A stretch of DNA of 64,000 bases from Nostoc sp. UHCC 0870 (GTDB taxonomy: Bacteria; Cyanobacteriota; Cyanobacteriia; Cyanobacteriales; Nostocaceae). The position numbers and the translations under genes were made by a program. The stretch is taken from the NCBI RefSeq assembly GCF_022063185.1, contig NZ_CP091913.1, positions 388,501 through 452,500 of the forward strand. The letters are read 5' to 3'. Shown here piece by piece: positions 51,773 to 60,937 of this stretch; position 1 is the first letter of the stretch, and each line of letters begins with the position of its first letter. The notes beneath the pieces were generated by a model that worked only from the letters and a program-made list of their open reading frames with translations, ran no database searches and had not been told where the DNA came from.

Positions 51773-53654
51773 GTAAATATGAACCTTCAAAGTATCGGCT
51801 CAATAAGTAGGGGTAGTAGAAAAAATAAAGTCAGCGAGGGACAAGCAATATCATAAAATATGACACATGACGCAAAAGCTAGATTCGAGTAAAAAATTGG
51901 GAGAAGAGATACTGCAAACCATCGAGCCAAAAGGAATTGCAGATGAATCAATGCGTCGGACAGTAGAAATATTACTGAACCTAATAGAGCAATTGCAAGC
52001 AGAAGTCAAAGAATTACGAGATGAAAATCAACAGTTAAAAGATGAAAACAACCGCCTGAAAGGAGAAAAAGGTCAACCAGACATCAAAAGCAGCAAGAAA
52101 GGATTTGCCAACAATCACTCATCAGAAAAAGAACGACAGACTCTAAAAAAGCACAACAAAGGCAGTAAGAAAGCGACAGTTAAAATAAATAGAGAACAAA
52201 TATTGGAATATCCCCAGGACAAACTGCCAGCAGACGCAGAGTTTAAAGGCTATCAAGAAGTAATCATCCAAGACATCACCTTGGGAACGGACAACGTATT
52301 ATTCCGTAAAGAGAAATACTACTCACCTTCAGTGGGAAAAACCTATTTAGCAGAACTGCCTTGCGGTTACGAAGGAGAATTCGGTCCGGGAATAAAAGCT
52401 TTGGTGATGAGCCTATACTATGGGGGCAACATGACCCAAGGCAAATTATTAGAGTTTTTAGAAGATATTGGGATATCCATATCAGCCGGATATTTATCGA
52501 ACCTACTGATTAAAAACCACACTGATTTTGAAAGCGAGAAAGATGAAGTATATGCGTCGGGACTAGAGAGCAGTCCTTGGCAAAACTTCGACCAAACTGG
52601 TGCGCGGGTGGGTGGGGTGAACTATACCACTAATGTAGTCTGCAACCCTTTCTATACAATCTACCTGACCACTGCCAAAAAAGACAGATTGAGTGTAGTA
52701 AAAGTATTGCAAAATGCCACAGAACTGGAGTTGATTCTCAATCAACTTACAGACAATTTAGTGGAGACTTTCCAAATCCCGACTAAATGGAAAAATGCTC
52801 TTAAACTATTACCTCAAGAAACTGTGTTGAGTGAAGCAGAGTTTAATACTCTACTTGATACATATCTACCCAAACTAGGTTCTCAACACCGGACTCGGAT
52901 TATAGAAGCAGCAGCGATTGCTTTTTATCATCAACAAACTGATTGGCCAGTGGTGCAAACTCTCGTTTGTGATGATGCTCCTCAGTTCAAATTACTGACT
53001 GATAATATCGCTTTGTGTTGGGTGCATGAAGGACGACATTACAAAAAGTTGACCCCTTATGTTGCTTGTCACCAAAAAGCTCTTGATAAATTCCTGGATG
53101 ATTTCTGGGATTACTACCGAGACTTGCTGGCTTACAAAGATGCACCCAGTCAACAGATGGCAGAAAAACTCCGGTCTGAGTTTTGGAAACTTTTCGATAC
53201 TCAAACCGGTTATCAACAGTTGGATGAGCGAAAACAATTAACGCTGCTGAAAATTTCGGAGTTGCTTTTAGTCTTAGAGCATCCTGAATTACCTTTGCAT
53301 AATAATCCGGCGGAGTTAGCTGCTAGGACAATGGTGCAACGGCGTAATATTAGTTATGCCACTCAAACTCTAGAAGGTACTCAGGCTTGGGATACTTTTA
53401 TGTCTCTTGTTGCTACTACTCGTAAGTTGGGAATTAGCTTTTTTGAGTATATCCGTGACCGGATTTCTCAGGTTGGGAATATTCCTTCTTTAGCAACTAT
53501 TATTCAGGAAAAATCTGCTCTCAATCCTTTTGGTTTTTCATTGATGACTGAAGAACTCCTTACCCCGGAATATTGAGGGGATACCCTTCAAAGACTTTTT
53601 TACGCACACACATATTTTGCGTTACTTAATTTATTTGAAGTAACAATTATTTAC
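51773..53654 (+). mobile_element. Probable IS66-like insertion sequence
   Basis: Bounds use weakly matching ends (GTAAATATG...TTCAAA on the left, inverse on the right). No accessory TnpA/TnpB genes of classical IS66 are present. It lies 6 bases after tRNA-Arg(TCT). Confidence 0.45.
51867..53576 (+). CDS. IS66-like transposase
   Basis: 569 residues. N-terminal Leu-rich coiled coil (EILLNLIEQLQAEVKELRDE, 34-68), then a basic linker, and the DDE-type core: Asp242 (FDQTGARVGG), Asp369/370 (VCDDAPQF) and Glu483 (LHNNPAELAARTMVQRR). NNPAE..AR and the C-terminal TQAWDTFMSLVATTRKL match IS66-type transposases. The copy looks intact. Ends are uncertain: GTAAATAT at 51773 and ATTATTTAC ending at 53654 are GTAA-type, but flanks show no 8-bp duplication. 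Confidence 0.88.
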   Translation: MTQKLDSSKKLGEEILQTIEPKGIADESMRRTVEILLNLIEQLQAEVKELRDENQQLKDENNRLKGEKGQPDIKSSKKGFANNHSSEKERQTLKKHNKGSKKATVKINREQILEYPQDKLPADAEFKGYQEVIIQDITLGTDNVLFRKEKYYSPSVGKTYLAELPCGYEGEFGPGIKALVMSLYYGGNMTQGKLLEFLEDIGISISAGYLSNLLIKNHTDFESEKDEVYASGLESSPWQNFDQTGARVGGVNYTTNVVCNPFYTIYLTTAKKDRLSVVKVLQNATELELILNQLTDNLVETFQIPTKWKNALKLLPQETVLSEAEFNTLLDTYLPKLGSQHRTRIIEAAAIAFYHQQTDWPVVQTLVCDDAPQFKLLTDNIALCWVHEGRHYKKLTPYVACHQKALDKFLDDFWDYYRDLLAYKDAPSQQMAEKLRSEFWKLFDTQTGYQQLDERKQLTLLKISELLLVLEHPELPLHNNPAELAARTMVQRRNISYATQTLEGTQAWDTFMSLVATTRKLGISFFEYIRDRISQVGNIPSLATIIQEKSALNPFGFSLMTEELLTPEY

Positions 53655-53687
53655 ATTTATTAAGAAAAATTATGCAGTTTGCATAAC

Positions 53688-54542
53688 TTACAACTTACTT
53701 TTAGCTGCTTCTTGTTGCGCTGTCTCACTATATTTTCTATAAAGTTGTGTACGAATTTTCGCTTCTTGATAGCGACTGTAATCTGGTGATACTCCTGCCA
53801 TTAAATCAGAAGCTCTTTGCCACATAGCGGCTAGTTCCAACCATTGTGTTGAAGTTGTAGCTGTTTTACCCGCAGCAGAAGCTTGATTAGCAATTCGTAC
53901 TGCTTCGGCGAAGGAATCTTCAGATTTATCGCTTGTTGATTTCGTCTGGCTAGTATTACCTATAGCAGAATTACGGCTATTTTCTAGTTGCACCAAATTT
54001 TTCACTTGTTCGCCAAATTGGGCAGAAATTATCCAACCTAGTGATAACAATAAGCAAAAACCTAGTGCTGATTGCCATTTAAATTTTGATAATTTTCTGG
54101 GTTTATCCTTGTGAGTCAGTGGTGATAACTCAGGTAAATTATGTTGTCCGAGTTCTTGCGCTGCTTGAAAATCTTTAATTAATTGCTGGACAACATTTGG
54201 TTGAGCCAGGGTAATTTCTTGTGACCAGAGTAATTGATTTTCGCGCTCAATTTCTGTCAACCACAATAATTGCTGTTCCCGAACAATCCGACTATTAATA
54301 TTGACGCGGCGAATATTGCGCGGTGCAATGGATTCAAGGATTTGTTGGATTTGTTCTACTAGGCTAGATTGCTCAAGTAGCTCTACTTTAGCCGCCTCAC
54401 ACAACAGTTGTAAGATACCATCGGCAAAAATAGCCCTGATTCTCACACCAGACTTAGTGAGGTTGTCGTTTAATAGTTGAATAATCGCTGCAACGCTACC
54501 TTGATGTGCTTGCCAAGCGATATCGTTGATCCGATCTACCAT
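53688..54542 (-). CDS. Conserved hypothetical with one central membrane helix
   Basis: 284 residues. N-terminal soluble domain (MVDRINDIAWQAHQGSVAAI, IQLLNDNLTKSGVRIRAIFADGILQLLCEAAK, about 1-110), one membrane helix (about 160-177, SALGFCLLLSLGWIISAQF), then a helical extracytoplasmic C-terminus with WLELAAMWQRASDLMAGVSPDYSRYQEAKIRTQLYRKY, which looks repeat-like. Similar arrangements occur in many filamentous cyanobacteria; the role is unknown. Confidence 0.65.
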   Translation of the reverse strand: MVDRINDIAWQAHQGSVAAIIQLLNDNLTKSGVRIRAIFADGILQLLCEAAKVELLEQSSLVEQIQQILESIAPRNIRRVNINSRIVREQQLLWLTEIERENQLLWSQEITLAQPNVVQQLIKDFQAAQELGQHNLPELSPLTHKDKPRKLSKFKWQSALGFCLLLSLGWIISAQFGEQVKNLVQLENSRNSAIGNTSQTKSTSDKSEDSFAEAVRIANQASAAGKTATTSTQWLELAAMWQRASDLMAGVSPDYSRYQEAKIRTQLYRKYSETAQQEAAKSKL

Positions 54543-54954
54543 TTGATATGTATTTATGACTTTTTAACCCTGATTTTTTAACTGAATTATAAATTAAGGC
54601 TGCTGTTCTACTGAACTTTACCTTGTCTTCGATTTTACGGTTAAAAAGATCAGGTTGCCACATAAAATCTTAAAAATCTTGCCTCTCTCTACTGAGTGCT
54701 GAGTGCTGAGTGCTGTTAGCGGTAGCGCGGCGTTTAGCCGGTGCTAAAACAGGGCATATCGCGTTTATACAGGGATGAGCGATCGCTTGCGTAGTTTTAA
54801 CCCTGTCAGTAGAGATATTGCGATCGCCATGACTCTAACATGACACTCCTCAGTTAGATTAGCTGACTATATTTTAAGGTTAAAATAATCAAGCCTTGGA
54901 GAAAGTCCAATCATCAAGCAGCCCATAGCCCCCTCGAACAGATAACATCTATAT
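54543..54954. other. Intergenic region with GAGTGCT repeats and element A
   Basis: GAGTGCT tandem units (54694-54714) host element A. Two HIP1-like sites lie at 54780-54826. No gene seen. Confidence 0.6.
54715..54740 (-). repeat. Small dispersed element A, copy 6, flanked by GTGCT
   Basis: 26-base element within GAGTGCT repeats, bounded by GTGCT 5-mers (54710-54714, 54741-54745). Confidence 0.8.
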
Positions 54955-56721
54955 ATGAACGCTACACAAGAACAACTAAAGGTAAAACTTGAGCAGGCTT
55001 TGGTCGCTGCTTTTGGGGATGAGTACGCCGGAGTAGATCCGATTTTAGTTGCTGCTAGCAATCCTAAATTTGGTGATTATCAAGCCAACGTGGCGTTGTC
55101 GCTGAGTAAGAAATTAGGACAGCAACCAAGAGCGATCGCCTCTGCTATTGTAGAAAAATTAGATATCTCCGCAATCTGTGAAACTCCAGAAATCGCGGGG
55201 CCTGGTTTTATCAATCTCAAACTTAAAACAGCATACCTAGAAGCACAACTGAACGCTATTCATGCAGATTCTAGGTTGGGTGTTCCCACAGCAAAATACC
55301 CACAACGGGAAATCGTCGATTTTTCTAGTCCGAATATAGCCAAAGAAATGCACGTCGGACACTTGCGTTCTACCATCATCGGTGATTCCATCGCCCGTAT
55401 TCTGGAATTTCGCGGACATGATGTATTGCGGTTAAATCATGTGGGTGATTGGGGTACGCAATTTGGGATGTTAATTACCTACCTGCGGGAAGTCTATCCA
55501 GAAGCCTTAACAACTGCAAATGCTTTAGATATCGGTGATTTAGTCAGTTTTTACCGCAAAGCCAAACAAAGGTTTGATGCAGATGAAGTCTTCCAAGAAA
55601 CAGCACGCCAGGAAGTTGTCAGATTGCAAGCCGGCGCAGAAGATACTCTCCATGCTTGGAAATTGTTGTGTGAACAATCTCGCCAAGAGTTTCAAATAAT
55701 TTATGACTTGCTAGATGTCAAATTAACTGAACGCGGCGAATCTTTTTACAATCCCTTACTATCAACAGTTGTAGAAAAATTAGATAAATCCGGTTTATTA
55801 GTAGAAAATCAAGGTGCAAAATGCGTTTTTTTAGATGGCTTCACTAATAGAGAAGGTGAACCTTTACCCTTGATTGTACAAAAATCGGATGGTGGTTATA
55901 ATTACGCGACAACTGATTTAGCTGCACTAAGTTACCGGATTCAACAAGATGAAGCCAAACGGATAATTTATGTCACCGATGCGGGACAAGCCAACCACTT
56001 TACCCAATTCTTTCAAGTAGCGCGTAAAGCCGGATGGATTCCTGATGATGTGGAATTGGTTCATGTTCCTTTCGGTTTGGTGTTGGGGGAAGATGGGAAG
56101 AAATTTAAAACCCGTTCGGGTGATACTGTCAGGTTACGGGATTTGTTAGATGAAGCAATTTCTCGCTCTCATGCAGACTTAGCAGCTAGATTGAAAGAAG
56201 AAGAACGCCAAGAAACTGACGAATTTATCAACAAAGTTGCTGAGGTCGTTGGTATCAGTGCAGTCAAATACGCTGATTTGAGTCAAAACCGCACCAGTAA
56301 CTATATTTTTAGCTATGACAAAATGCTGGATCTCAAAGGTAATACTGCACCCTATATGTTGTATGCTTATGCCCGGATTCAAGGGATTAGCCGCAAGGGT
56401 GAGATTAACTTTGCAGAGTTGGGAGATAATGCCAAAGTCATATTGCAGCATGAAACGGAATTTGCATTGGCTAAATTCTTGCTGCAACTAGGTGAGGTTA
56501 TTAGCACTGTAGAGCAAGATTTATTACCGAATCGTTTATGTGAATATCTCTACGAGCTAAGTAAAAAGTTTAATGTGTTTTATGACCGCAATCAGGGGGT
56601 ACAAGTATTGAACGCAGAAGAACCATTGCGGACTTCCCGTTTAGTTCTGTGTGATTTGACAGCGAGAACCTTGAAACTAGGCTTATCTTTGTTGGGGATT
56701 CAAGTATTAGAGAGAATGTAA
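54955..56721 (+). CDS. argS: Arginyl-tRNA synthetase
   Basis: 588 residues, class I synthetase. The N-terminal Add1 domain (about 1-105), class motif HVGH at 133-136 ([11 protein letters not shown]), [18 protein letters not shown], and the degenerate KMSKS region [21 protein letters not shown] as usual for ArgRS. C-terminal DALR anticodon-binding domain with [22 protein letters not shown] and [25 protein letters not shown]. Charges tRNA-Arg; tRNA-Arg(TCT) lies 3 kb upstream. Confidence 0.97.
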   Translation: MNATQEQLKVKLEQALVAAFGDEYAGVDPILVAASNPKFGDYQANVALSLSKKLGQQPRAIASAIVEKLDISAICETPEIAGPGFINLKLKTAYLEAQLNAIHADSRLGVPTAKYPQREIVDFSSPNIAKEMHVGHLRSTIIGDSIARILEFRGHDVLRLNHVGDWGTQFGMLITYLREVYPEALTTANALDIGDLVSFYRKAKQRFDADEVFQETARQEVVRLQAGAEDTLHAWKLLCEQSRQEFQIIYDLLDVKLTERGESFYNPLLSTVVEKLDKSGLLVENQGAKCVFLDGFTNREGEPLPLIVQKSDGGYNYATTDLAALSYRIQQDEAKRIIYVTDAGQANHFTQFFQVARKAGWIPDDVELVHVPFGLVLGEDGKKFKTRSGDTVRLRDLLDEAISRSHADLAARLKEEERQETDEFINKVAEVVGISAVKYADLSQNRTSNYIFSYDKMLDLKGNTAPYMLYAYARIQGISRKGEINFAELGDNAKVILQHETEFALAKFLLQLGEVISTVEQDLLPNRLCEYLYELSKKFNVFYDRNQGVQVLNAEEPLRTSRLVLCDLTARTLKLGLSLLGIQVLERM

Positions 56722-56731
56722 TTGTGCATGA

Positions 56732-56770
56732 TGCGATCGCTGGTAAACTCAAAAAATCAGAGCGATCGCA
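56732..56770. terminator. HIP1-paired hairpin between argS and cobS
   Basis: TGCGATCGCT (56732-56741) and AGCGATCGCA (56761-56770) can pair across a 19-base loop. Each arm is also self-palindromic. Confidence 0.5.
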
Positions 56771-56803
56771 CTCAATAATGTAATTGTCATATCACATATA
56801 AAT

Positions 56804-57577
56804 ATGCTAAAGCTGCTCCAATGGTGGAGAAAAAAAATATTTAAATTATTGGCAAGTCTGATATTTTATACTACTATTCCTTTGCCTTACATCCAGGATT
56901 TAGAGTTTCACTCCGTAGCACATTTTGCGCCTTTTGTGGGATTAGTGATTGGCGGAAGTTTAGGATTACTTGATATAGGAATGAGTTATTTGGGTGTACC
57001 AATGCTCACTCGTAGTGCTTTAATAGTGGCTGTGTGGATGGGTATAACTGGCGGACTGCACCTAGATGGAGCGATGGATACGGCTGATGGTTTGGCTGGG
57101 GGTAATCCAGAACGACGACTGGAAGTAATGGCGGATAGTGCTACAGGTGCATTTGGTGCAATGGTAGCGATCGCCTTAATATTATTAAAAACGAGTGCTT
57201 TAACAGATATTACAGACAACCGTTGGCTAGTTTTAATGGCTGCTTGCGGCTGGGGACGTTGGGGACAACAGCTAGCAATTCTCCGCTATCCTTACTTAAA
57301 ACCCACCGGTAAAGGTGCATTACATAAACAAGCAATCCGTTCCTACCGAGACTTACTCCCAGGACTGTTGTTAATGTTGGCTGTTAGTGGCTTAGTGTGG
57401 CTGCTAGATGGACACAGATTAGTTATACCAGTAGTAATGATGATAGCTGGGAGTGCGATCGCCACTTTCACAGGTGCTTGGTTCAACCACAAGTTAGGCG
57501 GACACACAGGCGACACCTACGGCGCAGTCGTAGAGTGGACTGAAGCTTTATTTCTTTGTGTTCTAACTACTATGTAA
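56804..57577 (+). CDS. cobS: Adenosylcobinamide-GDP ribazoletransferase
   Basis: 257 residues, mostly membrane helices. [10 protein letters not shown] near the N-terminus, [35 protein letters not shown] (conserved His/Asp cluster), [21 protein letters not shown], and the C-terminal [29 protein letters not shown], all typical of CobS/CobV. Joins adenosylcobinamide-GDP with alpha-ribazole in the last cobalamin step. The cobW-like gene at 3.6 kb is not adjacent. Confidence 0.96.
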   Translation: MLKLLQWWRKKIFKLLASLIFYTTIPLPYIQDLEFHSVAHFAPFVGLVIGGSLGLLDIGMSYLGVPMLTRSALIVAVWMGITGGLHLDGAMDTADGLAGGNPERRLEVMADSATGAFGAMVAIALILLKTSALTDITDNRWLVLMAACGWGRWGQQLAILRYPYLKPTGKGALHKQAIRSYRDLLPGLLLMLAVSGLVWLLDGHRLVIPVVMMIAGSAIATFTGAWFNHKLGGHTGDTYGAVVEWTEALFLCVLTTM

Positions 57578-57585
57578 TTCGTAAT

Positions 57586-57608
57586 GGGCTGCGCCCCGCT
57601 ACGCTAAC
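57586..57608 (+). repeat. Small dispersed element B, copy 3, flanked by GTAAT
   Basis: 23-base element GGGCTGCGCCCCGCTACGCT (then AAC) between GTAAT 5-mers (57581-57585, 57609-57613) in an AATTCGT-type array. Confidence 0.75.
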
Positions 57609-57705
57609 GTAATTCGTAATTCGTAATTAAGTAGAGACGTGTTATTCGTAAAGAAAATACAATTTTATGTTTCTACTTAATTACTCAGCACTCAATACTC
57701 AGCAC

Positions 57706-57731
57706 CGGCTAAACGCCGCGCTACCGCTAAC
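57706..57731 (+). repeat. Small dispersed element A, copy 7, flanked by AGCAC
   Basis: 26-base element with AGCAC at 57701-57705 and 57732-57736, next to ATTACTC repeats. Confidence 0.8.
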
Positions 57732-57735
57732 AGCA

Positions 57736-57850
57736 CTCATTACTCATTACTCATTACTCATTACTCATTACTCATTACTCATTACTCATTACTCATTACT
57801 CATTACTCATTACTCATTACTCATTACTCATTACTCATTACTCATTACTC
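57736..57850. repeat. ATTACTC 7-bp tandem array, about 16 copies
   Basis: 115 bases of perfect CTCATTA units. The longest heptamer array in the window. The apparent frame through it is a repeat artefact. Confidence 0.92.
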
Positions 57851-57870
57851 AGCACTCAGCACTCATTACT

Positions 57871-58332
57871 CTACTTCATGGGTTGTAATTTCGTCACTTT
57901 TAATTTAAAAGCCCCAACTCCAGTTTCCCCAAAAGAACGGACACGAATAATAAAAGTCCCTGTTTCATTGATGCGGGTAAACAGTAGAGAATTACTAGTA
58001 CCATCAGGCCCATCATCATTTTCTGCTAACGTCGAACCATCGGGTGCTAACAGTGTGATGATGCTGTCAAAACTATCTGAAGTTAAATCAATTGCTAAGT
58101 TATCACCCTTATTCAACTTCACCGCATAATCACGAGCAAATCCACCCTGCCCAGTAGGAATATCTTTTTCTGAAAGCGTATCACTAATTTCTTTAAAATC
58201 AGTTAATGGAATAGGACTATACAACTTATTGTTTTGAGCCAAAGTTGCTGTTGTTGTGATACCAATTACGAATAATGTGGCTGGAAATATGATGATTCTA
58301 CTGAAATTTTTAATAATATCTCGACTGAGCAT
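57871..58332 (-). CDS. Secreted PPC-domain protein
   Basis: 153 residues from ATG 58332; a TTG 18 bases upstream is less likely. Signal peptide MLSRDIIKNFSRIIIFPATL and onward, cleavage near TLA|Q. The mature domain DYAVKLNKGDNLAIDLTSDSFDSIITLLAPDGSTLAENDDGPDGTSNSLLFTRINETGTFIIRVRSF is a bacterial pre-peptidase C-terminal (PPC) domain with the DDG Asp cluster. The domain is alone here, without a peptidase. Likely exported. Confidence 0.85.
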   Translation of the reverse strand: MLSRDIIKNFSRIIIFPATLFVIGITTTATLAQNNKLYSPIPLTDFKEISDTLSEKDIPTGQGGFARDYAVKLNKGDNLAIDLTSDSFDSIITLLAPDGSTLAENDDGPDGTSNSLLFTRINETGTFIIRVRSFGETGVGAFKLKVTKLQPMK

Positions 58333-58401
58333 AGTAGGCGATGTTCCCAAAATAACAGGGTAGTTTGGTTAATTATAGATTTCTCAGAGATAGCTTGCCC
58401 A

Positions 58402-59073
58402 TTAATTTTGAATGTCTTTGTATTTTACAGCAGTCGCAACTGCGGCTAACCCTAAAACTTTGATTCCAGATTGACGCAGTGTTTGCACAGCAGACTTTGC
58501 AGTTGCACCAGTTGTGTAAATGTCATCCACTAACAATACTGACGCTTTGGGGTAGAACTGGCGAAAATCTGACCCAATAGCAAAAGCTTCAGCCAAGTTT
58601 TTTTCTCGATCAGCTCCCGATAAACCAAACTGCGCTTCAGTCTCGCGCACTCTTATCAAACCATTTAGTTTCAATTTTAATCCAGTTGTTTGACAAAAGC
58701 TTTGGGCAATTAATGCCGCTTGATTGTAACCCCGTTGTTTTTGCTTACTGGCGTGCATAGGAATTGGTACGACTACAATTTTTTGCTCTTGATGAAGAGA
58801 ATGTAATAACCAAGTGTCCCCTAGCCATTGTCCCAAAGGTCGAGCGATTTGAGGTTGATGATCATATTTCATCACAGCGATCGCGCGTTTGATCACCCCA
58901 CCATACATCCCCCAGCCAAATACAGGTATTGGCTGTTTCCATAAAGCTTGAGGCTGCTGGTGATGACATTTGTGTAACTGTCTAGTGCAGTTTTCACAAA
59001 ACACACCAGATGTAGAACGTTGACACAAAGGACAGTTAGATTGCAAAAATAAGTCCAGAAACCCTTTGAGCAT
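58402..59073 (-). CDS. ComF-family phosphoribosyltransferase-like protein
   Basis: 223 residues. Start fixed at ATG 59073 by GGGAGG 8 bases upstream. N-terminal zinc-finger-like CPLCQRS...CENC, GGVIKRAIAVMKYDHQ (MKYxxx), PIPMHASKQKQRGYNQAALIA and the PRPP-binding loop VLLVDDIYTTGAT. ComF/GntX relatives support DNA uptake or gluconate use; in cyanobacteria ComF is needed for natural competence. No other com gene is near. Confidence 0.92.
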   Translation of the reverse strand: MLKGFLDLFLQSNCPLCQRSTSGVFCENCTRQLHKCHHQQPQALWKQPIPVFGWGMYGGVIKRAIAVMKYDHQPQIARPLGQWLGDTWLLHSLHQEQKIVVVPIPMHASKQKQRGYNQAALIAQSFCQTTGLKLKLNGLIRVRETEAQFGLSGADREKNLAEAFAIGSDFRQFYPKASVLLVDDIYTTGATAKSAVQTLRQSGIKVLGLAAVATAVKYKDIQN

Positions 59074-59109
59074 TATTTTACAGCCTCCCACCAGCACAGC
59101 AACGCACTA

Positions 59110-59153
59110 GCATCTTCTTCACTGTCACCTGTCCCCTGTCACCTATCGAGGTA
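59110..59153. repeat. TGTCACC 7-bp repeats
   Basis: Three or four CTGTCAC units in the gap between comF-like and GNAT genes, same heptamer as in rnpB. Confidence 0.7.
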
Positions 59154-59624
59154 TTTCACATAAACGCGATCGCAGCGTAAAGTTTCCACCCCTGTAGCTG
59201 GCTGATAGCCGTTGTGTTCATACAGCTTGACTGCTTCTACCAATACACTGGCGGTTTCAATCCAAATTTGTTCAAAACCACGACTAGCGATCGCTGCTTC
59301 TAACTGTTGTAACAAATATTTCCCTAATCCTAAACCCCTAACACTGGGTAAAAGATACATTTTCCTGATTTCAACGGACTTTTCCGCCCGATGGTTGGGA
59401 TAGTATGCCCCCGTACCAACTATTTGGCTTTGGTGTTCAATTACCCAAAACTCGCCACCTGTGGCTAAGTAACATTCTTCCACTTCCAGCACATCGCGGT
59501 CAGCACCTTTAGGTTCCCAACCCAAACCGTATTCTGATAATACGTAACTGATGACGGCGGCGACTTTAGTGCGATCGCTTTTTTGCCAGTTACGAATTAA
59601 GAAGTCTTTGTAGTGGCTGTTCAT
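59139..59624 (-). CDS. GNAT-family N-acetyltransferase
   Basis: 161 residues. GNAT core: RNWQKSDRTKVAAVISYVL, GGEFWVIEHQSQIVGTGAYYP, EIRKMYLLPSVRGLGLGKYLLQQLEAAIASRGF (the acetyl-CoA loop RGLGLG) and LYEHNGYQPATG. Acetylates an unknown amine substrate. Monodomain, standard length. Confidence 0.9.
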   Translation of the reverse strand: MNSHYKDFLIRNWQKSDRTKVAAVISYVLSEYGLGWEPKGADRDVLEVEECYLATGGEFWVIEHQSQIVGTGAYYPNHRAEKSVEIRKMYLLPSVRGLGLGKYLLQQLEAAIASRGFEQIWIETASVLVEAVKLYEHNGYQPATGVETLRCDRVYVKYLDR

Positions 59625-59911
59625 TACCGTTTGTGGGTCAGGTTTGTACGGAAAAGTTTTCTGGATTTATTCCCGAATTTACCCAGCGTATAGCTTCTCT
59701 AGCTGATTCTAACTCAGGTCACACTCTCAAAGCATGAATTATGCCCCTGTTTGGAGGTAGACTACAGAAGAAAATCCCCAAAAAAAATTTAGATACAGCA
59801 GAAGTACAGCATCTCATTAAATTAACAGCAAATTCTCTGCGTACCTCCGCGCTTACCTCTCTTTCCCTCTGCGTTTAAATTTCCACCCTCAATTCCCCAC
59901 CCAGTAAAACC

Positions 59912-60319
59912 CTAATTCAAGCTGCTCATATTGCTAAAAATTTCTATCAAATTACCATCAGGATCACGAAAATGGGCTGTTCTTAATCCCCATTCTGGAC
60001 GATCCATTGGTTGAGTCACAATGATGGCATTCTTTTCTTTGAGATGATAATACAACTCATCTACATTATCTACTGCAAACACCAAAGCCATTTTGTTTTG
60101 GCACTCAATCGCTGAAGGTTGATAAGCACTAGGAATTGCTTCCGCCATTAACTCTTTTCTAAACAAAGCCAGCTTGACACCATCCCCGGTATGCAACTCA
60201 GCGTAACCGCTATTTTCATCACCCCAATCAATAACAAATCCCAGCGCATCGCGGTAGAACAAAAAACAGTCTCTGTAGTTGGAGACAAGTAACCTAATAT
60301 GTGTTAACTGTAGGAACAT
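59912..60319 (-). CDS. VOC-family (glyoxalase-like) protein
   Basis: 135 residues. LQLTHIRLLVSNYRDCFLFY and RDALGFVIDWGDENSGYAELHTGDGVKLALF followed by MALVFAVDNVDELYYHLKEKNAI and AHFRDPDGNLIEIF. Paired beta-alpha-beta-beta-beta modules with His and Glu metal ligands typical of the vicinal oxygen chelate fold. Enzyme or binding role not determined. Confidence 0.88.
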   Translation of the reverse strand: MFLQLTHIRLLVSNYRDCFLFYRDALGFVIDWGDENSGYAELHTGDGVKLALFRKELMAEAIPSAYQPSAIECQNKMALVFAVDNVDELYYHLKEKNAIIVTQPMDRPEWGLRTAHFRDPDGNLIEIFSNMSSLN

Positions 60320-60337
60320 AAATAACGTGTGATTCTA

Positions 60338-60937
60338 TTAACTATGAATTCTCGGTTCTGGATGTAAATGTGCGAGTAACTCGCTTTCAACTATTGATAA
60401 TTCATCTAGCCGTTCGGTGACAATTTCTCGGTCAAAATAAGTATCAGCTAAAACCCAATAAATACCGAAATGTCGCGCTTCTGATGCCATTAAACTTTTA
60501 TAAAACTTAGCTAATTCTAAATCAGGACAGTGTATAGCTAATAGTCCTAAGCGTTCGTGACTACGTGCTTCAATTAAGCCAGTTACGAGTAAGGAATCTA
60601 AAAACCGTTCTGGTTCTTGAGGACGCACAGCAGCTTTCAACCCCGCACCGTAGGGAGGTGGTGGTAAGGGTGCTAGAGGGATATTTCGCTTTTCTAGCCA
60701 CTGATTCACCAAGTCAAAATGTTCGAGTTCTTCACGGGCGATCGCAGTTAATTCTCTCACCATTTTAGTATTAGAAGGATAGCGAAACATAAAGTTTAAC
60801 GCCACCCCAGCCGCTTTGCGTTCACAGTGGGAATGATCAAGCAAAATGATGTCTAAATTAGAAATCGCTTGTTCTACCCAAGCATCACTCGTTGGTTGCT
60901 TGAGTGCATTGATAGTTGATAACACGGAAGTAACCAC
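60338..60937 (-). CDS. miaE: tRNA-(ms[2]io[6]A)-hydroxylase MiaE-like
   Basis: 199 residues, ferritin-like diiron fold. Iron-ligand motifs: HSHCERKAAGVALNFMF, IAREELEHFDLVNQWL, GLIEARSHERLGLLA and MASEARHFGIYWVLA. MiaE hydroxylates ms2i6A37 in tRNA. Such a gene with nearby VOC partner is common in cyanobacteria. Length and motifs fit well. Confidence 0.93.
   Translation of the reverse strand: MVTSVLSTINALKQPTSDAWVEQAISNLDIILLDHSHCERKAAGVALNFMFRYPSNTKMVRELTAIAREELEHFDLVNQWLEKRNIPLAPLPPPPYGAGLKAAVRPQEPERFLDSLLVTGLIEARSHERLGLLAIHCPDLELAKFYKSLMASEARHFGIYWVLADTYFDREIVTERLDELSIVESELLAHLHPEPRIHS

Noticed and set aside
57736..57850. Possible CRISPR array
   Set aside because: Unit is 7 bp with no spacers; it is a simple tandem repeat.
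57667..57888. 73-codon frame reading LITHYSL repeats
   Set aside because: Pure translation of the ATTACTC array and an element A copy.
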